Source: JADZEM01 sp046328125 (GTDB lineage Bacteria > Chloroflexota > UBA6077 > JACCZL01). From it: DNA of 64,000 nt. This document shows, one piece after another, positions 16,438 to 24,436 of the stretch (the first letter of the stretch is position 1; each line of letters starts with the position of its first letter). The stretch lies in assembly GCA_046328125.1 (NCBI GenBank), contig JAXLXF010000020.1:1-64000 (forward strand). The letters run 5' to 3'. The position numbers were made by a program, and so were the translations under genes. The notes beneath the pieces are model-generated. The model had not been told where the DNA came from and did no database searches. It worked only from the letters and a program-made list of their open reading frames with translations.

Positions 16438-17593
16438 AGTAGAGGAACATCGGTTTGCCGAGCAGATGCGCCACCTTCGGTCGGTACGTCTCGGTGTCGT
16501 ACAGCTCGTTGACGTCCACCCGCTTCAGCCCCTGCGTCGGCGTATCCACTGGCACGGTGGTGTAGACGCCGTCCTGAAGTGAGACCATTCGCCCGGCGTG
16601 GCCCTGCTCGATCTCCTGCACGGCCAGGTTGCCGAACGAGGTGGCGACCATCCGGTCCAGGGAGTCTGGGGCGCCGGCCCGCATCAGGTAGGCGAGCTGC
16701 TGGTTGACGATGTCGATGCCGGTCAGGCCCTTGAGCGCCTCGCCGACGATCATGCCGATGCCGCCGAGCTTGCGGTGGCCGTAGGCGTCCTCCTGGCCGT
16801 ACTCGACGGTCTGGCCGCCGATCATGCTGGCGCCTTCCGAGACGACGACGATGCTGTAGTTGCTCGGGTTGCGGCGGCGGTCCTCGACGACCAGCTCGGC
16901 CAGCCGCTCCACGTCGAACGGCACCTCGCTGATCAGGGCGCGCTCGACGTCGGCGAGGTAGGCCGAGATCAGGGCCGTCTCGCCGCTGTTCCGCCCGAAC
17001 AGCTCGACCACGGCGATGCGCTCGTGGCTGCCGGTCGGGGTGCGCAGGGCGTGGATGAAATCGACGCTGCGGGTGACCGCCGTGCTGAAGCCGATGCAGT
17101 AGTCGGTGCCGAAGACGTCGTTGTCCATCGTCTTGGGGATGCCGACGACGCGGAACCCCTCGTGGTGGAGCCGCGCCGCGAACGAGAGGGTGTCGTCGCC
17201 GCCAATCGGGATCAGCGTCTCGATGCCCAGATGGTCGAGGACGCTCAGCACGTGCTTCGTGCAATCGACGTACGGTGCGCCGTCAACCGGCTGATACGAG
17301 CCCTTCAGGAACTCTGGCACGTCCTTCGGGCGGACCTTCTGCGGGTTGGTGCGGGAGGTGTGCAGGTGGGTGCCACCGTAGCGGTCGATGGTCCGGACGC
17401 TGCTGTGGGTGAGCGGCTCGATCCAGTCACCGTGGGAGTCGGGGTCGTCAGGGTTGAAGTGGAGCAGCCCGGCCCAGCCGCGCCTGATGCCCATGACCTC
17501 CCAGCCGTTCTCCTCGGCGCGGGTGACCACGGCCTTGATACACGGATTCAGGCCGGGAACGTCGCCCCCACCAGTCAAAATGCCGACGCGCAT
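16436..17593 (-). CDS. 6-phosphofructokinase, PPi-type active site
   Basis: 385 residues. The N-terminal GILTGGGDVPGLN is the PFK phosphate loop. The phosphoryl-donor site reads IGGDDTLSFA, and the sugar site VGIPKTMDNDV. In this family Asp after GGD (GGDD instead of GGDG) together with Lys before TxDND (PKT instead of PGT) is the signature of pyrophosphate-dependent enzymes. The enzyme would interconvert fructose-6-phosphate and fructose-1,6-bisphosphate, reversibly if PPi is used. Sequence alone cannot exclude an ATP-using member of this subgroup. GGAGG precedes the ATG at 17593. Confidence 0.9.
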   Translation of the reverse strand: MRVGILTGGGDVPGLNPCIKAVVTRAEENGWEVMGIRRGWAGLLHFNPDDPDSHGDWIEPLTHSSVRTIDRYGGTHLHTSRTNPQKVRPKDVPEFLKGSYQPVDGAPYVDCTKHVLSVLDHLGIETLIPIGGDDTLSFAARLHHEGFRVVGIPKTMDNDVFGTDYCIGFSTAVTRSVDFIHALRTPTGSHERIAVVELFGRNSGETALISAYLADVERALISEVPFDVERLAELVVEDRRRNPSNYSIVVVSEGASMIGGQTVEYGQEDAYGHRKLGGIGMIVGEALKGLTGIDIVNQQLAYLMRAGAPDSLDRMVATSFGNLAVQEIEQGHAGRMVSLQDGVYTTVPVDTPTQGLKRVDVNELYDTETYRPKVAHLLGKPMFLY

Positions 17594-18006
17594 GTCGCCC
17601 GACCTCCTGTAGCGTCATCTCCACGAATCTTCGAGCTTCACGTTCTTTGATGGTACGAGCGCGCCAGGAGCGGTTGCCTGTGACATCTGTCCCGTCCGGA
17701 CGGTCCGTCGTCCTGAGACGATTGGGACAGGTGGGTCGGCAGCCGGGACAACAAACGCCGGGCAGGATGGACTGATATAGCTCTTACGGTGAGCCGCGCG
17801 GATGCCTTGCCCAAACAGGCTACTGTCGATGGCTCAGTCAGGCTATGGAGCTGTTCTGTTGCAGAACTGTGACACGCACCTCGGCTCCCTTCGAGAGCGC
17901 AAGAGTCCCCCCGGTTCGGATTCTCGCGTTCTATCGAATGTAGGGGAGCGCGCAGTCGACCGAGGGACCGACCAACGCTCGATCGACCGCCCGCGGGAGG
18001 GGTGTC
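17594..18006. other. Divergent intergenic region, no gene seen
   Basis: About 410 bases between the leftward PFK gene and a rightward small gene. It should carry both promoters. No repeat of the families listed here and no convincing RNA structure were found. Confidence 0.4.
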
Positions 18007-18357
18007 ATGGACGACGAGACCACAACCTTTGAGAGCTCCGGCAAGCTGACGCCTGAACGGGTGGCGGCCGGCGCGATTCAGCAGGCCGCACGCCACGAGC
18101 GCGCGCTGCGGGCCTGCCTCGCGGAGCTGGACGGGGACGGCGCGCCACGCGACGATCTGACCGACGCGACTCGGCAGCGGGCGATGCGGCACGCGAACCG
18201 GGCGATCGGCCTGGCGAAGACGGCGATTCGGATGAACCGGGATCCGCTGGCGCAGGCGTTCTTCGCGGCGCTGCTGGAGCGGTACGAGCGGAACGTGATG
18301 CTCGTGGAGCAGGTGGCGCCTGCCGCGAGCACCGCGGAGCTGCCGATCGCCGGCTGA
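18007..18357 (+). CDS. Small helical protein of unknown function
   Basis: 116 residues with GGGAGGGG just upstream of the ATG. Predominantly alpha-helical by composition (Ala, Arg, Glu, Leu rich), with no signal peptide or membrane segment. The middle RQRAMRHANRAIGLAKTAIRMNRDPLA and the following ALLERYERNVMLVEQV look like two long helices. No family recognised. It is isolated between two divergent or convergent genes. Confidence 0.6.
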   Translation: MDDETTTFESSGKLTPERVAAGAIQQAARHERALRACLAELDGDGAPRDDLTDATRQRAMRHANRAIGLAKTAIRMNRDPLAQAFFAALLERYERNVMLVEQVAPAASTAELPIAG

Positions 18358-18446
18358 CGGCCAGCACGCTAACATCGCCAGCGGACCTCAAGATCCGTGG
18401 GTCCGTTAGCTGACGCTCGCGGTGCTGAACGTTTCGCGGCTACTTT

Positions 18447-19715
18447 TCAGGCGGACGCGGATCGTGCCTGCTTGCCGGCGTCGTCGCGGATGGTGACGAT
18501 CAGCAGGTTGGCGACCAGGACGGTCACCGCGATGAAGTAGAACGCCGCTTCGATGCCGTAGCGGTCGGCGATCAGCCCGCCGACGACCGGGGCAATGCCG
18601 CCGAGCAGGCCCTGGCTGGCGAACAGCATGCCGATGCTGGTGCCGCCAAGATGGCGCGGCGCGATGTCGAGCGCCCAGGCGTTGAGAACTGGCGCGGTCG
18701 AGTAGAGGAAGAAGCCGATCAGCGCCAGGACGAAGATGAACAGCCATTCGATTCGGAGCGCCATCAGGACGATCAGCATGATGCTGGTGCTGATCATGCC
18801 GGCGGCGACAAGGGGTCGGCGGCCGATCCGGTCCGAGAGTCCGCCTGAGAGCGGCCCGGAGACGATGCCGGCGCCCTGGACGACCGCCAGGTAGGTGCCG
18901 ATGAAGGCGGCGCTCAGGCCGGCCACATTCGCCAGGTAGATCGGCAGGAACGTCGAGAGGCCAGCCTGAGTCATCGAACGGGTGCCGCCGAGCAGGGCGA
19001 TCTTGAGCATGTTCGGGCTGGTGATGAGGGTCCGGGCGCCATCGAGATAGTCGCGGACCGAGCGCCGCTCGGCGACGTCCACCGAGCGGAGAGCGACCTT
19101 ACGCATGGCGAACCAGAAGACCAGCGACATGATGATGCCGGGGATGACGTTGACGAGGGTGATCTCGCGCCAGGACAGCACGGTCAGGACGAGGCCGGCG
19201 GCCAATGGCCCGGCCGTGTCGCCGAAGCTGGCGCCGAGCTGGTTCATAGCCGTGGCGAAGCCGCGCCGCGTGGGATACAGCTCCGAGAGTGAGGAGAGCG
19301 CGGCCGGGTGGTAGAGCATGTTGCCGACGCCGACGAACGCCATCAGCGTGGCGATGATGAAGAAGTTGGTGGTGAGTCCCAGGAAGAGGTACGGGATGCC
19401 GGCCCAGGCGATGGCGCAGCCCATGACCAGGGTGCGCCTGCCGATCAGGTCGACGATCATGCCGCCGGGCAGGTTGATGATGGTGCTGGTGAGACTGCGC
19501 AGGCCGATCAGGATCCCGACCTGGGTGAGCGAGAGGCCGAGATCGGCGGCGAAGTAGGGCAGCATCACGGTGAAGGCGCCCGGGTACCAATGGGTGCAGG
19601 CGTGGCCGACCGAGATCCCGATCATCGGGACGTCGTCGCGGCCGAGGCGCAGCGAGCTAAGCCACGACGAGCGAGCCGGCGCTGGCTCGGTCTGGGCGAG
19701 GTTTCCGGCCGTCAT
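18447..19715 (-). CDS. Major facilitator superfamily transporter
   Basis: 422 residues from the ATG at 19715, preceded by GGGAG. Twelve hydrophobic helices are discernible. The loop 2-3 motif DLIGRRTLVMG matches the MFS motif A (GxxxDxxGRR), and it recurs in the second half as GGLSDRIGRRPLVAAG. Upstream in-frame codons add only basic, low-complexity sequence. The substrate is not evident; the family includes sugar-phosphate, organic acid and drug exporters. Located downstream of the aldehyde dehydrogenase gene but separated by a strong terminator. Confidence 0.88.
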   Translation of the reverse strand: MTAGNLAQTEPAPARSSWLSSLRLGRDDVPMIGISVGHACTHWYPGAFTVMLPYFAADLGLSLTQVGILIGLRSLTSTIINLPGGMIVDLIGRRTLVMGCAIAWAGIPYLFLGLTTNFFIIATLMAFVGVGNMLYHPAALSSLSELYPTRRGFATAMNQLGASFGDTAGPLAAGLVLTVLSWREITLVNVIPGIIMSLVFWFAMRKVALRSVDVAERRSVRDYLDGARTLITSPNMLKIALLGGTRSMTQAGLSTFLPIYLANVAGLSAAFIGTYLAVVQGAGIVSGPLSGGLSDRIGRRPLVAAGMISTSIMLIVLMALRIEWLFIFVLALIGFFLYSTAPVLNAWALDIAPRHLGGTSIGMLFASQGLLGGIAPVVGGLIADRYGIEAAFYFIAVTVLVANLLIVTIRDDAGKQARSASA

Positions 19716-19872
19716 GGGCGACTCCCAACGGCAGTGGCGACCTCGGCGGTGAGGCTGGCGGTCATCGGCGTCCTCCGGAGGAGCGAGCGCCTCGCGGCGC
19801 CCGCCCACGGTGGCATGGTAGCGCGTCGGATATGCGTCGTGCCGACGGTCGCCGTCACCTCACCTGGCGGGG

Positions 19873-19927
19873 GAAGAAGAAACCCCACCTCAGCCCCTCT
19901 CTCAGAGTGAGAGGGGCTGAGGTGGGG
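19873..19927 (-). terminator. Strong intrinsic terminator after the aldehyde dehydrogenase gene
   Basis: Perfect 19-bp inverted repeat (19883-19901 and 19909-19927; arms start CCCCACCTCAGCCCC) with a 7-base loop, followed on the minus strand by TTTCTTCTT. It starts at the base next to the stop codon. The arm sequence is a variant of the CCCTCACCCCC repeat found at 53182 and 60904. Confidence 0.85.
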
Positions 19928-21379
19928 TCAGCCGGCGATGTAGACGATGCGCTCCTCGCTGAAGAAGTCGAAGCCGGCCTCGCCGCACTCGTGGGCGCCC
20001 AGGCCGCTCGCTTTGGTGCCGCCGAAGGGGACTTGAGCCTCGCCGCCGAGGGTCGGGATGTTGACGTGGAGCATGCCGGCCTCGCTCTCGCGGGAGTAGG
20101 CCAGCGCCTTGCCGAGGTCGCGGGTGTAGATCGAAGAGGAGAGGCCGTAGCGGATGTCGTTTGCGACCTCCATCGCGTGCTCGAAGTCGCGGGCCGGCAT
20201 GACCGAGAGGACCGGGCCGAAGATCTCGTCCTGGGCGATGGACATCTCCGGCTTGACCCCGACGAAGATGGTCGGCTCGACGAAGTAGCCGTCGCGGAGG
20301 GCCGGGCGGCTCGGCTGGCTGCCGTCGAGCAGCAGAGTGGCGCCCTCCTCCTGTCCCTTCTTGATGTACTCCAGGACGGACTCGCGCTGGCTGCCGTCCA
20401 CGATCGGCCCCATGTTGACGCCCGATTCGAGGCCGTCGCCGGTGACGAGCTGCTCGGCGCGGTCGGCGATCATCTCGGTGAAGCGCTCATAGATCGGCTC
20501 GACGACGATGGCGCGGCTGGTGGCGGTGCAGCGCTGGCCGCTGGAGCCGTAGGCGCCGAGGACGACGTCGTTGGCGGCCTTGCCGAGGTCGGCGTCTTCG
20601 AGCACGACGACCGGGTTCTTGCCGCCGAGCTCGAGCTGGACGCGGCAGAGGCGGCTGGCGGCGACCTGGGCGTACAGGCGCTGGCCGACGGTGTTCGAGC
20701 CGGTGAAGGAGATCGCCTTGACGCGCGGGTCGTCCACGATGACGTTGCCGACCTTGCTGCCGTCGCCCATGATCAGGTTCATCACGCCCTTCGGCAGGCC
20801 GGCCTCTTCGAGCGCCTGAACGAGGATCTGGGCGCACCAGGGGACGAGCGACGCCGGCTTGAAGACGACGGTGTTGCCGGCGACCAGGGCCGGCGCGATC
20901 TTCCAGGCCGGGATGCAGAACGGGAAGTTCCAGGGCGTGATGATCCCGACGACGCCGAGGGGTACTTTCTGGGTGTAGATCAGGGTGCCGCGCTGGGCGG
21001 ACGGGATGGTCTGGCCGTGCATCCGGGTGCCTTCGCTGGCCGAAAAGACCATGTTGGCGAGGCCGCGGTCCACTTCGGCGAGCGCTTCGGGGAGGACTTT
21101 GCCTTCCTCGGAGGTGAGGGCGCGGGCCAGCTCCATCCGGCGCCCTTCGAGGATCTGGGCGGCTCTGCCGACGATCTTGCCGCGCTCGGGGCCAGGGGTG
21201 TTGCGCCATTCCTTGAAGGCACGCTCGGCGGCGTCGATCGCCCTGACGGCATCCTCGGCGGTGCCCGCGTGCGCGGCGTTCAGGACGCGGTCGGCGTGGG
21301 CGGGATTGACGTTGGGGCGTGGGTCGCCGCCGGAGCCCCGCTGCCACTGGCCGTCGATGAAATGCAGAAGCTCGTCCAA
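19928..21379 (-). CDS. NAD(P)-dependent aldehyde dehydrogenase
   Basis: About 483 residues. The ALDH core is complete: VGIITPWNFPFCIPAWK, FKPASLVPW, the catalytic Glu in LELGGKNPVVVL, and the nucleophilic Cys in GQRCTATSRAIV, then QDEIFGPVLSVM. I prefer a TTG at 21379, with GGAG 6 bases upstream, since it starts the conserved ELLHFIDGQW region; an upstream GTG would add 8 residues. The sequence resembles the 2,5-dioxovalerate (alpha-ketoglutaric semialdehyde) and succinate-semialdehyde dehydrogenase branch, but the aldehyde substrate is not certain. Confidence 0.88.
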   Translation of the reverse strand: MDELLHFIDGQWQRGSGGDPRPNVNPAHADRVLNAAHAGTAEDAVRAIDAAERAFKEWRNTPGPERGKIVGRAAQILEGRRMELARALTSEEGKVLPEALAEVDRGLANMVFSASEGTRMHGQTIPSAQRGTLIYTQKVPLGVVGIITPWNFPFCIPAWKIAPALVAGNTVVFKPASLVPWCAQILVQALEEAGLPKGVMNLIMGDGSKVGNVIVDDPRVKAISFTGSNTVGQRLYAQVAASRLCRVQLELGGKNPVVVLEDADLGKAANDVVLGAYGSSGQRCTATSRAIVVEPIYERFTEMIADRAEQLVTGDGLESGVNMGPIVDGSQRESVLEYIKKGQEEGATLLLDGSQPSRPALRDGYFVEPTIFVGVKPEMSIAQDEIFGPVLSVMPARDFEHAMEVANDIRYGLSSSIYTRDLGKALAYSRESEAGMLHVNIPTLGGEAQVPFGGTKASGLGAHECGEAGFDFFSEERIVYIAG

Positions 21380-21596
21380 AGTGCGCTCCAGTACGCTGCG
21401 AAATCGTGTCACGGAATGGGTGCGGAGGGTGCGGCTGCGTTGAAGGTGATCGGAGAGTGTAGTCCGGCTGGCTGGCACACGTGGTGGTTGATCCGGTTGA
21501 AATCCCCGGGGTCGGCGCGTACGATGCAGCGGAGGCGATGCCTGCACCGCTGGCGGTTCTGGTGCGCTGGCGGGGGTGTCTCCGGAGGGGATCTCC

Positions 21597-22223
21597 ATGA
21601 TCTACGAGATTCGTACGTACACCTTGCGCCCCGGCAGCGTAGCCGAGTTCGAGGAGCGATACGCCCGACGGCTGCCGGCGCGCGAGAAACACTCCAAGCT
21701 CGGGGCGTTCTGGCACACCGAGTTCGGGCCGCTGAACCAGGTGGTGCACGTCTATCCGTACGACGACCTGAACCACCGCACTCGGGTGCGGGCCGCGATG
21801 GCGCAGGACACAGAGCGGAACGCCATGCCGAGCGGCCAGGAGCTGATCGTGGCGCAGGAGGCCGAGATCGTCGAGCAGCCGGCGTTCATGCACCTGCTGA
21901 ACGATCGGGACTACGGCACCGGCAACGTCTACGAGATGCGGATCTACACCTACGCGGCGGGCGACCTGGCGAAGCAGATGCCGGCGCGTGAGCGGGGGCT
22001 GGCGGCGCGCGAGGCACTTTCGCCGGTGGTGGCGTACTGGCCCAGCGAGATCGGTGCGCTGAACCGGTTCATCCACGTCTATGTCTACAAGGACCTGGCC
22101 GAGCGGGCTAACGTGCGCAAGCGGATGGCGGAGGCGCGCCAGCCGGCGGCGCCGGGCGCGATCCGGCCGATTCGGCAGGAGAACAAGCTGCTGATCCCGG
22201 CGGCGTTCTCGCCGCTGCAGTAG
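21597..22223 (+). CDS. NIPSNAP family protein with two NIPSNAP domains
   Basis: 208 residues from the ATG at 21597 behind GGAGGGG. The two halves are internal duplicates of the dimeric alpha/beta-barrel NIPSNAP fold: the first starts MIYEIRTYTLRPGSVAEF and has FGPLNQVVHVYPYDDL, the second starts VYEMRIYTYAAGDL and has IGALNRFIHVYVYKDL. Members are small ferredoxin-like proteins of unclear biochemical role in bacteria. It is divergently placed from the aldehyde dehydrogenase, with about 217 bases between. Confidence 0.88.
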   Translation: MIYEIRTYTLRPGSVAEFEERYARRLPAREKHSKLGAFWHTEFGPLNQVVHVYPYDDLNHRTRVRAAMAQDTERNAMPSGQELIVAQEAEIVEQPAFMHLLNDRDYGTGNVYEMRIYTYAAGDLAKQMPARERGLAAREALSPVVAYWPSEIGALNRFIHVYVYKDLAERANVRKRMAEARQPAAPGAIRPIRQENKLLIPAAFSPLQ

Positions 22224-22408
22224 GTGACCGAGGCGACCAGCCCGGACTGGTCGCCTCATGGTCCGACCGCTGGTCCGGCGAGCCGGACCTGCTCCGCTCG
22301 TTCGGGCCATGCCCCGAAGATGCGCCGGGACGGCGAGCCTGGCGTGGCGAGAGCTTGGGCGGGTTTGCTATCGTTCAGGTGCGCCGCCGTGCGGCGCCGT
22401 TTTGTCGT

Positions 22409-22480
22409 GCCGATGTAGCTCAGTGGCAGAGCAGCCGCCTCGTAAGCGGCAGGCCGTGAGTTCGAATCTCACCATCGGCT
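22409..22480 (+). tRNA. tRNA-Thr (anticodon CGT)
   Basis: Full cloverleaf: acceptor GCCGATG paired with CATCGGC, D arm AGCTC..GAGC, anticodon stem GCCGC/GCGGC with loop CTCGTAA, and T arm GTGAG-TTCGAAT-CTCAC. The anticodon CGT reads ACG (Thr). No CCA is encoded; the base after the acceptor is T. Confidence 0.95.
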
Positions 22481-22487
22481 CCGAAAG

Positions 22488-22520
22488 GCCCCTCTACCAG
22501 ATAGGAAGAGGGGCATTCTT
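22488..22520 (+). terminator. Terminator after tRNA-Thr
   Basis: Inverted repeat GCCCCTCT (22488-22495) and AGAGGGGC (22507-22514) followed by ATTCTTCG. Confidence 0.65.
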
Positions 22521-22758
22521 CGTGGGGGCCAGGCAACGCTGTCGGCGATGGGCCTGGCAAGGGGTCGGCACCTGATACGCGTCAGCCGGCCACGTTGGTC
22601 AGCCTCACGAGCGACGCCTGACGAAGGTCGGCCAGGATTAGCTACCTCCCCGAGCCAGAATAGCCAACCCTGGACATGAATCGCGTGGCCCCGATCCGTA
22701 GGCTGTGAGTGGAGCCGCACGCTCCCATACCACCCGACAGGATCGAGGAGAAACCGTC

Positions 22759-23100
22759 ATGTACGCTCGCAAGCTCGCCCGTGGACTCGTCACCGCCGCG
22801 CTGGTCGCCGTCGCCGCCGCCAGCTTTCAGCCCTCGCCGGCCAACGCCGCCATGACCAACCCCCAGCGCAAGTCTGCCGCCGAGTGCATCGCGGGGGGCT
22901 TCGTGTGGGACTCCGTCAAGGGCTGCGCCGACAAGGAGTGCGACAACGCCGAGGCCCACGGCAGCCACGGTGACTACTACTTCGGCCTGAAGTACGTCTA
23001 CTACTGCGACGGATTCACCGGTAACTGGGTGCAGGTCCGAACCAACGACGGCAGTACTACGAGCCCTACCGCGCCGCGCCCGACCACGAACGGCCGATAG
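22759..23100 (+). CDS. Small secreted cysteine-containing protein
   Basis: 113 residues from an ATG behind GAGGAGAAA. A classical signal peptide ends at about SPANAA (residue 31). The mature part holds five Cys (AECIAGGFVW, KGCADKECDN, YYCDGF), aromatic-rich stretches, and a Ser/Thr/Pro tail. The even spacing of Cys suggests disulfides in an exported protein. No family recognised. It is followed by a good terminator, so it forms its own unit. Confidence 0.7.
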   Translation: MYARKLARGLVTAALVAVAAASFQPSPANAAMTNPQRKSAAECIAGGFVWDSVKGCADKECDNAEAHGSHGDYYFGLKYVYYCDGFTGNWVQVRTNDGSTTSPTAPRPTTNGR

Positions 23101-23129
23101 ATCCAGCCGACAGGACGTCATCGCGGCCA

Positions 23130-23174
23130 GGGCACCTCAGGACCGGAGTCCGTGAGGTGTCCTGTTCTGTTCTT
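23130..23174 (+). terminator. Terminator of the small secreted protein gene
   Basis: Stem of GGGCACCTCA-GGAC with GTCC-(G)-TGAGGTGTCC around a CGGA loop, one bulged G, followed by TGTTCTGTTCTT. Confidence 0.7.
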
Positions 23175-23343
23175 CCAAGAGACCGGGGCGGCGCAGCACG
23201 CGCGAGCAGCCGCTCCGCGATCGGTCGTCCGAATGTGACAGAACGTCGGACAAACGCCAGCACGTGGCGAGTCGCGCTTGACCGAACGGGAAGCGTCCAG
23301 TAGACTCCCTCCTGTGACGGTCTTGTAACCAGCTTGCGTGTGA

Positions 23344-24417
23344 GTGTTTGACGTGCGGATGGGCCGAGCGAATCTCTGGACCGCGGTAGTTGCAGCACTG
23401 CTAATCGCTCTCTTCGGCATGCTCTCCCGAGCACCCCAGGCGCGGGCCGAGACGACGCTGACCGGACTGGTCGATTGCGGCGCCGTCAGCGGTGCGGCCT
23501 GCAGAGTCAACGGCACCATCACCATCGTCGTCGACGGGAACCGCTACACCATCGACCTGTCGTGGCTGAAGCCGGGCGACCTGCCGAAGTTCACCCAGGA
23601 CATGCAGCTGACTATCGACATCGAGAAGCTGCCAGACGGCACGCTCGTCGCCACGAACCTGACCGACACCTCCGATCGGAAGGGTACGGCCAACCAGGGC
23701 ATCCAGGGCGCGAAGACGACGCAGCACATCACGACCGGTGACGACTCGGCCGTCCAGCCTGACCCCACACAGAATTCGACGACCACCACCACGGCTGTGG
23801 CGACGGCCTGCTTGCCCGGCACAATCTCGCAGACCTCCACCTTCACATCGACCGGTCGGACGACGACGTTCACGACGACGACCGTGCCGACGACGACGAC
23901 CACGAGCCTCACCACGACGACGACCGTGCCCACGACGGTCACGTCGACGGCGAACACCACCACGACGGCCACCACCTCCTCGACGGCGACGACGACGACC
24001 ACCTCGACCATCCTCGGTTTCAACCTTGTGACCACGACTACAACGTCCACGACGACGTTGCTCGACTGCGTGACGACGACGGCAAACACCGCGACCACCA
24101 CGAGTACCAGCACCACGGCCACCGTCCCGGTCACCCAGACGACGACCACGACGGCCACCAGCACGCTGACGAACACCAACACCAGCACCGCGACGGCGAC
24201 CACCACCGCGACCACCAGCACGACGACGACGGCGGTCACGACCACCACCGAGACGACCTTCGACTGTGGGGTCGGCTGGCGCCCGAGCGATCTCTGGCGG
24301 GTTGCGTTTGACGGGCGCGTCGCCATGCAGTGCGCGTTCAGGGAGCGGGAGCCGTCCGAAGAGGCCGACGACCGCGGCGGTGGACCAGCCGCGTCGCCCC
24401 GGCTGTCGCCGAGCTAG
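23344..24417 (+). CDS. Secreted threonine-rich (mucin-like) protein
   Basis: Up to 357 residues. A GTG at 23344 or the ATG at 23359 could start it; both keep the signal peptide ending near PQARAE. A globular domain of about 110 residues follows (DCGAVSGAACRVNGT, IDLSWLKPGDLPKF). Residues about 140-320 are almost only Thr with Ala, Val and Ser, in runs of ACG/ACC codons. The last 45 residues are charged (FDCGVGWRPSDLWRV). No cell-wall anchor or transmembrane helix is present at the end. It probably forms a glycosylated extended stalk or a secreted matrix protein. Confidence 0.7.
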   Translation: MFDVRMGRANLWTAVVAALLIALFGMLSRAPQARAETTLTGLVDCGAVSGAACRVNGTITIVVDGNRYTIDLSWLKPGDLPKFTQDMQLTIDIEKLPDGTLVATNLTDTSDRKGTANQGIQGAKTTQHITTGDDSAVQPDPTQNSTTTTTAVATACLPGTISQTSTFTSTGRTTTFTTTTVPTTTTTSLTTTTTVPTTVTSTANTTTTATTSSTATTTTTSTILGFNLVTTTTTSTTTLLDCVTTTANTATTTSTSTTATVPVTQTTTTTATSTLTNTNTSTATATTTATTSTTTTAVTTTTETTFDCGVGWRPSDLWRVAFDGRVAMQCAFREREPSEEADDRGGGPAASPRLSPS

Positions 24418-24436
24418 GCGCGCTCGGTCGGGACTG

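Noticed and set aside
15531..17264. A 577-codon leftward open frame through the PFK and membrane protein genes
   Set aside because: It runs through the repeat palindrome and out of frame with PFK; composition is typical of a non-coding frame.
19832..21991. A 719-codon rightward open frame opposite the aldehyde dehydrogenase
   Set aside because: No motifs, and the other strand has a complete ALDH active site.
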